Assembly: GCA_030824965.1 (NCBI GenBank)
Contig: JAPJQV010000002.1
Span: 1-64,000 of the forward strand
Length of the DNA stretch: 64,000 bases
Reading direction: 5' to 3'
Origin: Micavibrio sp.
Lineage (GTDB): Bacteria > Pseudomonadota > Alphaproteobacteria > Micavibrionales > Micavibrionaceae
Positions 32,934 through 41,600 of this stretch are shown piece after piece. Within the stretch, counting starts at the first letter, position 1. Every line of letters begins with the position of its first letter. The notes beneath the pieces are model-generated. The model ran no database searches, was not told the origin of the DNA, and was given only the letters and a program-made list of their open reading frames with translations. Both the position numbers and the translations under genes were made by a program.

Positions 32934-33755
32934 CCTGGCCTCGAATACGGCTCCGGCATATTTCTCCTTTTCAAGCTGCGCCTTATCCATGCCCTTGCTG
33001 GCGGTCGTAATAAAAACTGTCTGCCCGTCCGTCCCGCCTGTCACACAGCTTGTCACCTGCGATACAGGCAGCCCTATTTCGTTCAGGTAATTTCCGTTTA
33101 AATCATAGATTGCGACTTTCGAACTTCCAAACAGCGCGATATAAAGCCTGCCCTGTTTATCAATATGTATCCCGTCGGGACTGCCGATATTCTCGATAAA
33201 TACAGTCTGGTTAAATATATTTCCTGTCTCGATATCGTAATCGTATCGCCAGATTGTATCCTTTCCAGTTTCTGCATGATAGAGTCGCTTATTATCGGAA
33301 CTCCACGCTAAACCGTTTGAAATACTCAAACCTGATTTTTTTTCTTCTAAATTCCTGTCATTAAAACAATAGAGTTTTGCTATCGGCTCGCTCTCGTTTT
33401 CAAGCGCAATCGTACCGGCCCATAAACGCCCTCTTGCATCGATCTTTCCGTCATTGAAACGAACATTATTAGGTAAAGTTTCAGACAACAGAATTTCTTC
33501 TCTCGTCGCCAGATCGTAAGTGTAAATGCCATCCTTCATCCCGCAGATCATCTTCCCGGCTGAACAAGGCAAAGCGAAGCCGATCATTTGCGTCGTTGGA
33601 AAAACGTCATGCCGTTTTTCTACGAATTGATAGCGATGAATGGCACAGCCCAGAATATCCACCCAGTAAAGGCATTGGGAGACATGATCCCAGACAGGGC
33701 CTTCACCCAGTATCATCGTCGGCAGCTTGGGATTTAGGATTTGAGCTTCGATCAT
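32925..33755 (-). CDS. SMP-30/gluconolactonase/LRE family protein
   Basis: 276 aa six-bladed beta-propeller. The metal-site residues appear as GEGPVW (Glu), SNGLAWS (Asn) and GSPDGIHID (Asp), which bind a divalent cation in lactonases such as gluconolactonase and regucalcin. It probably opens a sugar lactone; the sugar is not determined. No signal peptide, so cytoplasmic. It diverges from the LLM oxidoreductase gene with 83 bp between starts, and a joint role in a sugar or aldehyde pathway is possible. Confidence 0.9.
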   Translation of the reverse strand: MIEAQILNPKLPTMILGEGPVWDHVSQCLYWVDILGCAIHRYQFVEKRHDVFPTTQMIGFALPCSAGKMICGMKDGIYTYDLATREEILLSETLPNNVRFNDGKIDARGRLWAGTIALENESEPIAKLYCFNDRNLEEKKSGLSISNGLAWSSDNKRLYHAETGKDTIWRYDYDIETGNIFNQTVFIENIGSPDGIHIDKQGRLYIALFGSSKVAIYDLNGNYLNEIGLPVSQVTSCVTGGTDGQTVFITTASKGMDKAQLEKEKYAGAVFEARLE

Positions 33756-33838
33756 ACGAAGGAATTTATAATTGCAGCCTGCAAAAACAATTGCGGAACA
33801 ATATTCATTGCCTCCTGTTAATTTACAGGAGAAAAGAC

Positions 33839-34855
33839 ATGGCTATCGGTTTTCACGCATCCCACGAACAATTCGCTCCTTCGGAATTAATTGATATCGT
33901 CAGGGAAGCCGAGGCTTGCGGCTTTACGCATGCCATGTCATCCGATCACAGCGCCCCCTGGAGCGTCAATCAGGGACATTCCGGTTTTACCTGGTCGTGG
34001 CTGGGTGCTGCAATGCAGGTGACGAACATGACTTTTGGGTCGCTGGCCATCCCGGGCGGGTGGCGATATCATCCGGTTGTATTGGCACAGGCCGTCGCCA
34101 CATTGGCCGAAATGTTTCCGCACCGTCTTCCATGGATTGCGGCAGGCAGCGGCGAAGCCTTGAACGAGATAATGGTCGGTCAAGGCTGGCCTGATAAAGA
34201 AGAACGTAACTCAAGGCTTTTTGAAGGCGTCGAAATCATGCGCTCCCTCTGGCGCGGTGAAACCGTTACAAAACAAGAAGGATATATCAAAGCCGAACAT
34301 GCGAAATTATGGTCACTGCCCGTTAATCAACCGAAAATTTACGGTGCGGCGCTGACGCCGCAAACGGCAGGATGGATGGGTGGCTGGGCGGACGGCCTTA
34401 TTACCGTGCGTCATCCAGCCGGTAAAATGAAAGAAATCATCAACGCTTTTCACGATGGCGGCGGTAAAGGCAAGCCTATCGTCATGCAAATGCACGTTTC
34501 ATGGCATGAGAATGAAGATATAGCGCGGCATCAGGCCTGGCATCAATGGAAAAGTAACACAATCGGGCCGGAAGCCTGTGCGAATTTCCGCACGACCGAA
34601 GATTTTGACGAAGCTTCAAAACACATTCCACCGGACAAGATCGACGAGCATGTGATGATTTCCGCCGATGCAGAAAAATATATCGCCTGGATCGATGAAT
34701 ATACTCAATTAGGAGCAAACGATATTTTCATCCATAACGCCGGAAAAAATCAAAAAGAGTTTATCCGCTTTTTCGGCCGTGAAGTTTTGCCGAAACTAGC
34801 GGGCCAGCAAAACCTGCATAAAGATATACTCACCGCTGGAAGTTTTGAAACATAA
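33839..34855 (+). CDS. LLM-class (luciferase-like) flavin-dependent oxidoreductase
   Basis: 338 aa from the ATG at 33839, with ACAGGAGAAAAGAC giving a strong ribosome binding site. A (beta/alpha)8 barrel of the luciferase-like group: IVREAEACGFTHAMSSDH, then WSWLGAAMQVT, FGSLAIPGGWRYHP and PWIAAGSGEALNE are typical of the FMN- or F420-linked TIGR03885-type branch. Cofactor and substrate are not resolved from sequence. The last 60 bp are shared with the end of the pilin-like gene on the other strand. Confidence 0.88.
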   Translation: MAIGFHASHEQFAPSELIDIVREAEACGFTHAMSSDHSAPWSVNQGHSGFTWSWLGAAMQVTNMTFGSLAIPGGWRYHPVVLAQAVATLAEMFPHRLPWIAAGSGEALNEIMVGQGWPDKEERNSRLFEGVEIMRSLWRGETVTKQEGYIKAEHAKLWSLPVNQPKIYGAALTPQTAGWMGGWADGLITVRHPAGKMKEIINAFHDGGGKGKPIVMQMHVSWHENEDIARHQAWHQWKSNTIGPEACANFRTTEDFDEASKHIPPDKIDEHVMISADAEKYIAWIDEYTQLGANDIFIHNAGKNQKEFIRFFGREVLPKLAGQQNLHKDILTAGSFET

Positions 34856-35524
34856 CTGCGGGGTTCCGTCGCCTGCGGCAAAACTTATCATCGCATTGCC
34901 CGAAAGAGATCCGTTTGTATATTGTGATGTGGTTCCGGATTCTATCGATTCAGGCGCATCTCCAGAAGGATTGGTTATGCCAAGGGTTTCATTGATTTTC
35001 AAACAAACGTCTTTATGCAGAAAGGAAAGCGTGAACATAATATCGTTTGCCGATACAGTACCGGCACTCGCATCTGTCCCCATCAGCTTCACCTGCCTCA
35101 CGCGCGCCGCGCCATGTCCTTTTTTCCATCCTGTGCTTGTATCGCTTGATGTATATTCCGGAGGGATAACATAAGGAATTACGCCGCCGCCTGACGGTGA
35201 AAAAAGATCACAGGCCCCTGAAGACGGCGCATTTGAATTTGATGTATTAAGCGCAGCGTTGGCCACGCTTTTGTAAATATTATTCGAAAAATCATATTCA
35301 TTGTCGCCACAGCCATTGGATATGCGCATCCGCGTCATGGCTGATTGCAAAGTTGATGCGAATGACAAGATCGCGGAGGCCTGACTCTTGGCTTTTTCCG
35401 AAGAGATGTTATTACCCCCGCCGCGTGTTGAAGATGTGATAGCGTAGGAAAGAGCGGCAAATAAAGCTACGGCTATTAAAATCAGGAAAAGAACATTCCC
35501 ACTTTGATATGCATAAGAGTTCAT
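34796..35524 (-). CDS. Pilin-like secreted/membrane protein with N-terminal hydrophobic helix, 242 aa
   Basis: The N-terminus (MNSYAYQSGNVLFLILIAVALFAALSYA) is a short polar leader and one hydrophobic helix ending before an STRGG segment. It resembles type IV pilin or pseudopilin starts with a Gly before the helix, although the classical G-(F)-T-L-x-E cleavage site with Glu5 is missing. The remainder is Ser/Gly/Asn-rich and soluble, with cysteines at SNGCGD, GACDL, DVCLK and QLCFK that could pair outside the cell. Known in form, unknown in function. It overlaps the convergent LLM gene by 60 bp. Confidence 0.7.
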   Translation of the reverse strand: MNSYAYQSGNVLFLILIAVALFAALSYAITSSTRGGGNNISSEKAKSQASAILSFASTLQSAMTRMRISNGCGDNEYDFSNNIYKSVANAALNTSNSNAPSSGACDLFSPSGGGVIPYVIPPEYTSSDTSTGWKKGHGAARVRQVKLMGTDASAGTVSANDIMFTLSFLHKDVCLKINETLGITNPSGDAPESIESGTTSQYTNGSLSGNAMISFAAGDGTPQLCFKTSSGEYIFMQVLLAR

Positions 35525-35676
35525 AGATCTTCCAAATCAGTTAACCAGGAGAATATTGTACCCGAGGTACCCCTGAAAACAAATTTTAATTAAAATATGC
35601 TAATCTTTTGAAAATGGCGCCTGCCTGACAATGTCCGGCTAGCTTCAATAAAAGGGCAACAATTTTATTTGAAAGA

Positions 35677-35761
35677 TGGTGCCCCTGGCCGGAATCGAAC
35701 CAGCACGCCTTGCGGCACTCGATTTTGAGTCGAGCGCGTCTACCAGTTCCACCACAGGGGC
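35677..35761 (-). tRNA. tRNA-Leu (anticodon CAA)
   Basis: An 85-nt class II tRNA on the minus strand with a long variable arm. Acceptor stem GCCCCTG/CAGGGGC, discriminator A and encoded CCA; anticodon stem CTCGA/TCGAG with loop CTCAAAA gives CAA, reading UUG. The T arm contains GGTTCGATTCC. Confidence 0.97.
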
Positions 35762-35852
35762 ATCCCGAGATTTGACGGTAGATCAAATAAGGCTTGCTTT
35801 ATACCGAATAAAAATTCAGAAATCAAAGGGATAATAAAAAGCCGGAAAAAAG

Positions 35853-36455
35853 ATGAAAGTATCTGAAATACTTACTTTATTTATAGATACTCACCGCGAG
35901 GAACAAATTACGGTCCGCGCCATGGTCAAGGCTTTCGGCGAGCGAGCTTTCGGCTTTCTGACCCTTGTTTTCGCCCTGATCTGCATTATACCCTTGCCCA
36001 TCCCGGGCATCCACATGCTGCTGGCGATTCCACTTTTCTATTTGAGCCTGCAGCAGATGATCGGACGTCGCGAAGTCTGGTTTCCCGACAAAATTCTGGA
36101 TTATGAAATTCCAAGGAAAGCTTTTGAGGATATCAGCCAGAAAGCTATCCCGTGGATCGTCAAAGTCGAGAAATATAGCAAGCCGCGATTTGAATTCCTG
36201 ACCCATCGCTGGTGGTTTTGCTTCTTCGGCGCGATGATATTTTATATCACGGCCTTCCTTTCAATCCCCTTGCCCTTGACAAACCTCGTTCCGGCAATCG
36301 GCATTTGCCTTATGGCGCTCGGACTTTTGATGAAAGACGGTTTGACTTTGCTGGTTGGCACCATGATCGGCGTTTTGTGGTCATGGTTGTGGTTTATCGT
36401 CGGCGTCGGCGGTATCATCTTGTTTTTCAAGCAGGCGATCATAATTTTAGAATGA
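35853..36455 (+). CDS. ExoD-family membrane protein
   Basis: 200 aa. ExoD proteins are small integral membrane proteins first linked to exopolysaccharide production and alkaline tolerance in Rhizobium; the molecular role is still unclear. Typical landmarks are FGERAFGFLTLVFAL, IIPLPIPGIHMLL and FLSIPLPLTNLVPA, with about five helices. Its stop overlaps the dsbB start (ATGA-type, 4 bp), so the two are translationally coupled. A modest ribosome binding region precedes the ATG at 35853. Confidence 0.88.
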   Translation: MKVSEILTLFIDTHREEQITVRAMVKAFGERAFGFLTLVFALICIIPLPIPGIHMLLAIPLFYLSLQQMIGRREVWFPDKILDYEIPRKAFEDISQKAIPWIVKVEKYSKPRFEFLTHRWWFCFFGAMIFYITAFLSIPLPLTNLVPAIGICLMALGLLMKDGLTLLVGTMIGVLWSWLWFIVGVGGIILFFKQAIIILE

Positions 36456-36943
36456 TGAAGAATTTTTCGCCCAAAACAATCTGCCTTGGTATTGCCGCTG
36501 TTTCAGCTGCCGCTCTCGCCGCCGTGTTTATCGGCCAATATCAATTCGGCCTGCACCCTTGCGAATTATGTATCTACCAGCGCTGGCCTTTTGCGGTTTT
36601 GATCGCTCTTGGACTGCTTGGCACATTTATCGAGAAATTCAGATTTACGGCGATTGCTTTATCCGGCTTTATGTTCCTGATCAATGCCGCCATCGCGCTT
36701 TATCATTCCGGTGTCGAGCGCAAATGGTGGGCGGGACTTGAGGGCTGTTCGACGCCTGACATGTCCGGCTCTATCGAAGAATTAATGGCGCGCATTCAGG
36801 CCACCGCCGTCACACGATGCGACGAGATTGCATGGGAAATGTTCGGATTAACCATGGCGAATTATAACGTGATGCTATGCGCAGTCGGCGCAATCGTTTG
36901 CGCCGTATACCTGATTAAAGGCCGCTCTTCATCACAGCCGTAA
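36452..36943 (+). CDS. dsbB: Disulfide bond formation protein DsbB
   Basis: 163 aa, four transmembrane helices. The first periplasmic loop contains the redox pair CELC (Cys37, Cys40) in the family signature HPCELCIYQRWP. The second pair is Cys99 (EGCSTPD) and Cys123 (VTRCDE), corresponding to Cys104/Cys130 of E. coli DsbB. The protein reoxidises DsbA and passes electrons to quinone in the inner membrane. It is coupled to the ExoD-family gene by a 4-bp overlap. The C-terminal 29 bp overlap a small convergent gene. Confidence 0.93.
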   Translation: MMKNFSPKTICLGIAAVSAAALAAVFIGQYQFGLHPCELCIYQRWPFAVLIALGLLGTFIEKFRFTAIALSGFMFLINAAIALYHSGVERKWWAGLEGCSTPDMSGSIEELMARIQATAVTRCDEIAWEMFGLTMANYNVMLCAVGAIVCAVYLIKGRSSSQP

Positions 36944-37040
36944 TCAGGGCGAAACAGCCCATATAAAACGCATAGAAAATAACGGCTTCTACGCCTGTTC
37001 TTTTCTTGGAAAAATCGAATAAATCACGAAACTGGTCCAC
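36915..37040 (-). CDS. Small membrane protein, 41 aa (GTG start)
   Basis: GTG at 37040 is preceded by GCAGGAGTGCCGCC, an AGGAG ribosome binding site with a good spacer. The peptide MDQFRDLFDFSKKRTGVEAV is followed by one transmembrane helix (IFYAFYMGCFALITAVM). The N-terminal pattern, LFDFSKKRTGVEAVIFY, resembles LDVNSTRSSTDAVLFY of the 117-aa gene on the same strand, so the two may be distant relatives. It overlaps the dsbB C-terminus by 29 bp. Confidence 0.6.
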   Translation of the reverse strand: MDQFRDLFDFSKKRTGVEAVIFYAFYMGCFALITAVMKSGL

Positions 37041-37129
37041 GGCGGCACTCCTGCAAAAAAACGCTTTAAATACAATGAATAAAGGCTTTCTAGGCGATTC
37101 CGCTGAATTTATGCAAGAAAATAAACAAA

Positions 37130-37155
37130 AAAACCGCCTCAAAAGAGGCGGTTTT
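37130..37155 (-). terminator. Terminator of the 117-aa membrane gene
   Basis: AAAACCGCCTC and GAGGCGGTTTT pair over 11 bp with a 4-base loop; T-rich sequence continues on the minus strand (TTTTTTTGTTTATTTTC). Confidence 0.85.
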
Positions 37156-37172
37156 CGTTGAGATCGTAGTTT

Positions 37173-37526
37173 TTATTTATGATTAAGCGTCGTGAGCAAT
37201 GCGACCGGGATCATGCCCAGCATCACATTGGTGGTATAGGCGAGATAGACGCCGATACCGACGAGCAGGATCGAGAATAGATCGCTGGTCATCTTGCGTC
37301 CCGTTAAGATCAGGCTTGATAGCACCAGTACAAATCCTGTACCGATCAGGGTATGGATATGGCCGCCTTCAAAGAAAGAGCCGACTTTATCGACCACGCC
37401 GACCATCGACAGGACATGCACGAGAACCGTCGACAGACCGACCAGCAATACCAGCGACATGACATAGAATAAAACGGCATCGGTAGAACTTCTTGTGGAA
37501 TTTACATCTAACATACGTCCAAACAT
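37173..37526 (-). CDS. Membrane protein of unknown function, 117 aa
   Basis: Preceded by AAGGAGGTTCTC, a very strong ribosome binding site. Three to four transmembrane segments (VLFYVMSLVLLVGLSTVLV, HIHTLIGTGFVLVLSSLIL, LFSILLVGIGVYLAYTTNVM). The N-terminal motif DVNSTRSSTDAVLFY is shared in form with the 41-aa neighbour. The strong initiation signal suggests abundant expression. Family not recognised. Confidence 0.75.
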   Translation of the reverse strand: MFGRMLDVNSTRSSTDAVLFYVMSLVLLVGLSTVLVHVLSMVGVVDKVGSFFEGGHIHTLIGTGFVLVLSSLILTGRKMTSDLFSILLVGIGVYLAYTTNVMLGMIPVALLTTLNHK

Positions 37527-37585
37527 GAGAACCTCCTTGGTTTCTTCACTCTCTGTGTCCGCGTGTTCAAAGCAAATGCGCTTCG

Positions 37586-38158
37586 CTATTGGTCCACTAA
37601 CTCCGTGTCCCAGTAGAGGTAATCCGTCCAGCTTTTGTGGAGGAAGCTCGGCGGAAAACTGCGTCCTTGTTCCTGAAGCTCGTAAACGTTCGGCTGTCGA
37701 GGTTCACGCATGGGGTACATGCCGCATTCTCCGGGGAGACGGTTGCCCTTGCTCGTGTTGCACTTCTGACAGGCCGAGACGATATTCGTCCAGGATGTCC
37801 GTCCGCCACGTGAACGCGGGATCACGTGGTCAAACGTCAACTCTTTAGTCGCGAAACCATGGCCGCAATATTGGCATTGCCATTCGTCGCGCAGGAAAAC
37901 ATTGTATCTGGTAAAAGGTGGAGCCTTCGCCGCCGGGATATATTCTTTAAGAGCGATCACGCTTGGTAATTTAAATTCGCAACTAGGTGAATGAACGCTG
38001 GTCGAATGTTCGGCCAGCACGACAACCGAGTCACGAAAAATGGCCTTAACAGCTTCCTGCCAAGACCATACGGATAAAGGAAAATATGAAAGAGGACGGT
38101 AATCGGCGTTTAAAACCAGCGCCGTACATTTCTCGAGGGGCAATTGCAAACTACTCAT
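37586..38158 (-). CDS. HNH endonuclease family protein, 190 aa
   Basis: The HNH/zinc module is intact: CQYCG (Cys95, Cys98), LTFDHVIPRSRGG (Asp110-His111), WTNIVSACQKCN (Asn125, Cys130, Cys133). This single-domain HNH type is common and chromosomally conserved in alphaproteobacteria and is not a restriction enzyme as far as context shows; its DNA substrate is unknown. No methyltransferase or toxin-antitoxin partner is adjacent. AACAGGAGGGGCAA provides a strong ribosome binding site, and a 22-codon ORF overlaps the start. Confidence 0.9.
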   Translation of the reverse strand: MSSLQLPLEKCTALVLNADYRPLSYFPLSVWSWQEAVKAIFRDSVVVLAEHSTSVHSPSCEFKLPSVIALKEYIPAAKAPPFTRYNVFLRDEWQCQYCGHGFATKELTFDHVIPRSRGGRTSWTNIVSACQKCNTSKGNRLPGECGMYPMREPRQPNVYELQEQGRSFPPSFLHKSWTDYLYWDTELVDQ

Positions 38159-38223
38159 TTGCCCCTCCTGTTCTTTCGATGGAGGCTTTCAAGCCGTTCT
38201 CTAATGTGCTTTTCGAGTATCAT
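38155..38223 (-). CDS. Possible 22-aa leader ORF overlapping the HNH gene start
   Basis: ATG at 38223 opens MILEKHIRERLESLHRKN, highly basic, ending at TGA that shares ATGA with the HNH start. GAAAGG precedes it. It could be a translational-coupling leader or a chance ORF. The 180 bp further upstream are AT-rich with no other gene. Confidence 0.3.
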   Translation of the reverse strand: MILEKHIRERLESLHRKNRRGK

Positions 38224-38402
38224 TTTGGGCCTTTCATTTCTGTTGCCTCAAAGACTCAGTAAGTAATTTTATTATAACAGATTCCCGCGCTTTTAACAGC
38301 TACAGGTTAACAATTCGTTTTTGCTGCGCAATAAATTATGAAAAATAAATAAAATTTTGCAGTGCTTTTGAAATATAATGATAAAAGTTAAAAGAAAGTT
38401 AA

Positions 38403-38630
38403 TTAAACCTTCTTCACAAACTCGGTTTTCAAAAACAAATCCTTGCATTGAATATGCGTGGGATCGTCGATGATACGTATATTTTTATAAACCGTGCCAC
38501 GTTTTAAGACGGTCGATGAGCCTTTGACTTTCAGGTCTTTAATGACCGTCACGCTGTCCCCGTCTTTCAGGATCGTGCCGTTGCTATCCTTGACGATTAT
38601 TTGCTCGTCTTCGTCGTCATCATAACTCAT
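38403..38630 (-). CDS. PhnA/YjdM C-terminal domain protein, 75 aa
   Basis: After an acidic N-terminus (DDDEDEQ), the PhnA domain is clear: VKDSNGTILKDGDSVTVIKDLKVKG, RGTVYKNIRI and IQCKDLFLKTEFVKK, an SH3-like barrel. The zinc-ribbon half found in full-length YjdM is missing. Although annotated in the past as alkylphosphonate utilisation, the family is not demonstrated to have that activity. The start shares ATGA with the stop of the esterase gene, so the two are coupled. Confidence 0.88.
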   Translation of the reverse strand: MSYDDDEDEQIIVKDSNGTILKDGDSVTVIKDLKVKGSSTVLKRGTVYKNIRIIDDPTHIQCKDLFLKTEFVKKV

Positions 38631-39268
38631 GCCAATACCCTCTTCAAAAAAGCAGCCCCGTCTTCGATGCCTTTACGGTCAATGGAATGCATCAAACCAT
38701 GTGTTGTCGAGCCTGTTACTTCGAATCCGGCCATCTTGAGCGTCGTCGTTGCATGATAAAACGCTGCAACCGGCACCACAGTATCGTGATCGCCATGGAT
38801 AAGATGAACAGGACATTTTGCAATCTTCGGATCGCCAAGCATTAACTCTCCGCCGACCAGCGCACCTGAATAGCCGAGAATTCCAGCCAATGGCTCTTTC
38901 CGGCGTGGTCCGGCATAAAGCGACATCATCGTGCCTTGGGAAAACCCGACCAGCGCCAGTTTATTCGCCGGAAGCTCGTATTCTTTCAGAACATCGTCGA
39001 GAAACTTATTTAAGATAGGCACCGCCTCAACCGCACCATTAAGCATGGCTTTCGGCGTATAGCTGCTTAAACTGAACCATTGATAACCGAAACCCGCCTC
39101 GCAAGGAAACGGGGCGTCGGGCGATATAAAAACCGTATCGGGCAAACTGTCCGCGATTTCCGGCACAAGGCCGATCAAATCCTGCCCGTTCGAGCCATAC
39201 CCATGCAACAGGACAACGATATTTTTCGGTTTACCGCCCGAGAGCGGTTTTTCTGTATAAATAGTCAT
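38627..39268 (-). CDS. Carboxylesterase/phospholipase-type alpha/beta hydrolase
   Basis: 213 aa from the ATG at 39268; a longer ORF exists upstream but lacks initiation signals. The YpfH/carboxylesterase type is shown by VVLLHGYGSNGQDLIGL (oxyanion), the nucleophile elbow GFSQGTM, and later HGDHDTVVPV (Asp) and THGLMHS (His), forming a Ser-Asp-His triad. No signal peptide, so cytosolic. It hydrolyses short-chain esters or lysophospholipids in relatives. It is coupled to the PhnA-domain gene by a 4-bp overlap. Confidence 0.9.
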   Translation of the reverse strand: MTIYTEKPLSGGKPKNIVVLLHGYGSNGQDLIGLVPEIADSLPDTVFISPDAPFPCEAGFGYQWFSLSSYTPKAMLNGAVEAVPILNKFLDDVLKEYELPANKLALVGFSQGTMMSLYAGPRRKEPLAGILGYSGALVGGELMLGDPKIAKCPVHLIHGDHDTVVPVAAFYHATTTLKMAGFEVTGSTTHGLMHSIDRKGIEDGAAFLKRVLA

Positions 39269-39351
39269 GCTTTGTTCTAGCCGAAGGCGATAATATAGGC
39301 AAATCGGGATTTTTCCTTTATGCTGCGCAGCCAAAATAGAAAGATAATATT

Positions 39352-41238
39352 ATGTCCGCAGCCGCGACAGACGAGCAGTCCAAAAAGAAACTATTTCCCC
39401 TTGTGCTTGGAGCTATCGGGGTTGTCTATGGCGATATCGGCACCAGCCCGCTGTATGCGTTTAAGGAAACTTTCAGCGAAGCACATGGCCTGCCTCTCGA
39501 TAGCGTCCATATATTGGATGTTCTATCCTTGATTTTCTGGACCCTGACTATTGTCGTCACTGTCAAATATATCCTGTTTATTCTCAATGCCGATAATAAA
39601 GGTGAAGGTGGCTCCTTTGCTTTACAGGCGCTGGCTAGCCGTTTCAGTGAACACAGTAAATTGTTATTGGCGGGAATTCCGGCCATAGGTATTTTTGCGG
39701 CTTCGCTTTTCTACGGCGACGCCATGATCACTCCTGCAATCTCTGTTTTAAGTGCGGTAGAAGGATTGAAAATCATCGATCCGTTCTTCGAACGTCTGGT
39801 GATACCTATTACATTAGCAATTCTTATCCTGCTTTTTTCTGTACAAAAATTCGGTACAGGCATTATGGGGAAATTTTTCGGCCCTGTGACGCTTGTCTGG
39901 TTTTTAACTATGGCTGGGATTGGTATCGATAATATTATCGACAATCCGGTTGTGTTAAAGGCCCTCAACCCTTTTTACGTCATAGAGTTTTTCATCAAAG
40001 ATACCATGTTGGCCTTCCTGACCATGGGAACTGTCGTTCTATGTGTTACAGGAGCAGAGGCACTCTATGCCGATATGGGTCATTTCGGCCGAAAGCCGAT
40101 TAGAATGGCATGGCTTTACATGGTCTGGCCCTGCCTGACGCTCAATTATTTCGGTCAAGGCGCTTTCGTTATGAGCGATACAACCGGAATCGAAAATCCG
40201 TTTTATATGATGGCACCTGAATGGTTCCGCATGCCATTGGTCGGACTTGCCACGGCGGCCACAATCGTCGCTTCGCAATCGGTCTTGACGGGTGCGTTTT
40301 CACTGACCAAGCAAGCGGTTCAGCTCGGCTATATCCCGCGCATGCAAATTATCCATACATCCGAAGAAGAAATGGGACAGGTCTACGTTCCTTTCGTAAA
40401 CTGGTCCTTGCTCGTATTTATTTTTGCGCTTGTCCTTGGCTTCAAGACATCAGGCAACATGGCTGGCGCCTATGGCGTCGCCGTGACGGGAACGATGCTG
40501 ATGTCGACAATTCTTTTCGCCGTTATCATTTTTAAAATGTGGAAATGGCACTGGATATATGCCGCGCCCTTTCTTGCTGTCATATTGACTATTGATACAA
40601 CATTCTTCTTATCGACAAGCCTCAAGATTCCACATGGAGGCTGGTTTCCTCTTAGCCTCGGCCTTGTAATGTTGCTTGTTCTCACCACATGGAAAAACGG
40701 CAAAGCGCTTGTTTTGAAGCAATTACAAAAAGATATGATGCCGACCGAAGTCTTCTTCCAGGATTTTGTGCCGCGCGCGATCCGTGTTCCCGGCACGGCC
40801 ATTTTCATGACGCGTGTTCAGGAAGGCATACCGGTACCTCTTCTCCATAATATTCGTCACAATAAAATCCTGCATGAACGCAACATCTTCCTGCATGTTT
40901 GCGTCGAGGAAAAATCCTTTGTTAAACCGGAAAAGCGCTTTCATATCGTCGATCTGGGTCAGGGCTTCTTCCGTATTTTTATGCATTACGGATTTAAAGA
41001 TGTGATCGACGTGCCAAAAGAATTATTCGCCAACGCGGAACATGGATTTGATTTTAACATGCACGACACGAATTTCTTTATTGGCCGCGAAACCGTCATC
41101 CCGACAAAAATTCCTGGCATGGCGCTCTGGCGCGAACATCTGTTTTCATGGATGTCCAGAAACGCGACATCGGCGGCGGATTTCTACCGTTTGCCAAGCC
41201 GTCGCGTACTGGAATTAGGAAGCCGCGTCGATATCTGA
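39352..41238 (+). CDS. kup: Kup-type potassium transporter
   Basis: 628 aa with about twelve transmembrane helices (residues 15-430) and a soluble C-terminal domain of about 190 aa. The opening GVVYGDIGTSPLYAFKE is the family signature, along with YGDAMITPAISVLSAVEG. KUP proteins import K+ with protons at the inner membrane. It stands alone, divergent from the esterase gene and with no regulatory partner. Confidence 0.96.
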   Translation: MSAAATDEQSKKKLFPLVLGAIGVVYGDIGTSPLYAFKETFSEAHGLPLDSVHILDVLSLIFWTLTIVVTVKYILFILNADNKGEGGSFALQALASRFSEHSKLLLAGIPAIGIFAASLFYGDAMITPAISVLSAVEGLKIIDPFFERLVIPITLAILILLFSVQKFGTGIMGKFFGPVTLVWFLTMAGIGIDNIIDNPVVLKALNPFYVIEFFIKDTMLAFLTMGTVVLCVTGAEALYADMGHFGRKPIRMAWLYMVWPCLTLNYFGQGAFVMSDTTGIENPFYMMAPEWFRMPLVGLATAATIVASQSVLTGAFSLTKQAVQLGYIPRMQIIHTSEEEMGQVYVPFVNWSLLVFIFALVLGFKTSGNMAGAYGVAVTGTMLMSTILFAVIIFKMWKWHWIYAAPFLAVILTIDTTFFLSTSLKIPHGGWFPLSLGLVMLLVLTTWKNGKALVLKQLQKDMMPTEVFFQDFVPRAIRVPGTAIFMTRVQEGIPVPLLHNIRHNKILHERNIFLHVCVEEKSFVKPEKRFHIVDLGQGFFRIFMHYGFKDVIDVPKELFANAEHGFDFNMHDTNFFIGRETVIPTKIPGMALWREHLFSWMSRNATSAADFYRLPSRRVLELGSRVDI

Positions 41239-41243
41239 CAAAT

Positions 41244-41273
41244 TTGACAAGCGCGAACACTCTAGTCTAACAA
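41244..41273 (+). promoter_or_regulatory. Candidate sigma-70 promoter of the 101-aa gene
   Basis: TTGACA (41244-41249) is a perfect -35; an AT-rich -10 (TAACAA) follows 18 bases later. The ATG at 41295 lies about 20 bases after the predicted start. Confidence 0.4.
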
Positions 41274-41294
41274 TCCCGTAACAAAGGATTGCCC

Positions 41295-41600
41295 ATGCGT
41301 GATGTAGAAAAAGAAATCGTCGTTAACAGTTGTGACAAAGCGGACCGAATACTTTCACAAAAAGTTTCCGAAGATGAATTTCCTCTCTTATTCGAAACGG
41401 TTCAGTATTCGGAAATATTCCGCAAAGCGGCTGCTGATACGGATATTGAGATCAGTAAGTCGGCCCTGCGCCGCGCTATCGACTCGACTTTTCTTTTATC
41501 GTCTCATGAAATGAGATTTCAAAACCGTTATCCGGTTATATGGGATGCCTTGACTGCTTTGCGCCCTGCAGCAGGCCAGTTACAACGCGAATATTTCTAG
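41295..41600 (+). CDS. Hypothetical protein, 101 aa
   Basis: Start at the ATG at 41295 with AAAGGATTGCCC upstream. Helical, acidic, without signal or membrane segments; contains two cysteines less than expected for a metal protein. Segments LPLLFET-like (FPLLFETVQYSEIFRKAA) and AIDSTFLLSSHEMRF suggest a small helical bundle. I do not recognise the family. The stop overlaps the end of the nitrilase gene by 4 bp. Confidence 0.65.
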   Translation: MRDVEKEIVVNSCDKADRILSQKVSEDEFPLLFETVQYSEIFRKAAADTDIEISKSALRRAIDSTFLLSSHEMRFQNRYPVIWDALTALRPAAGQLQREYF

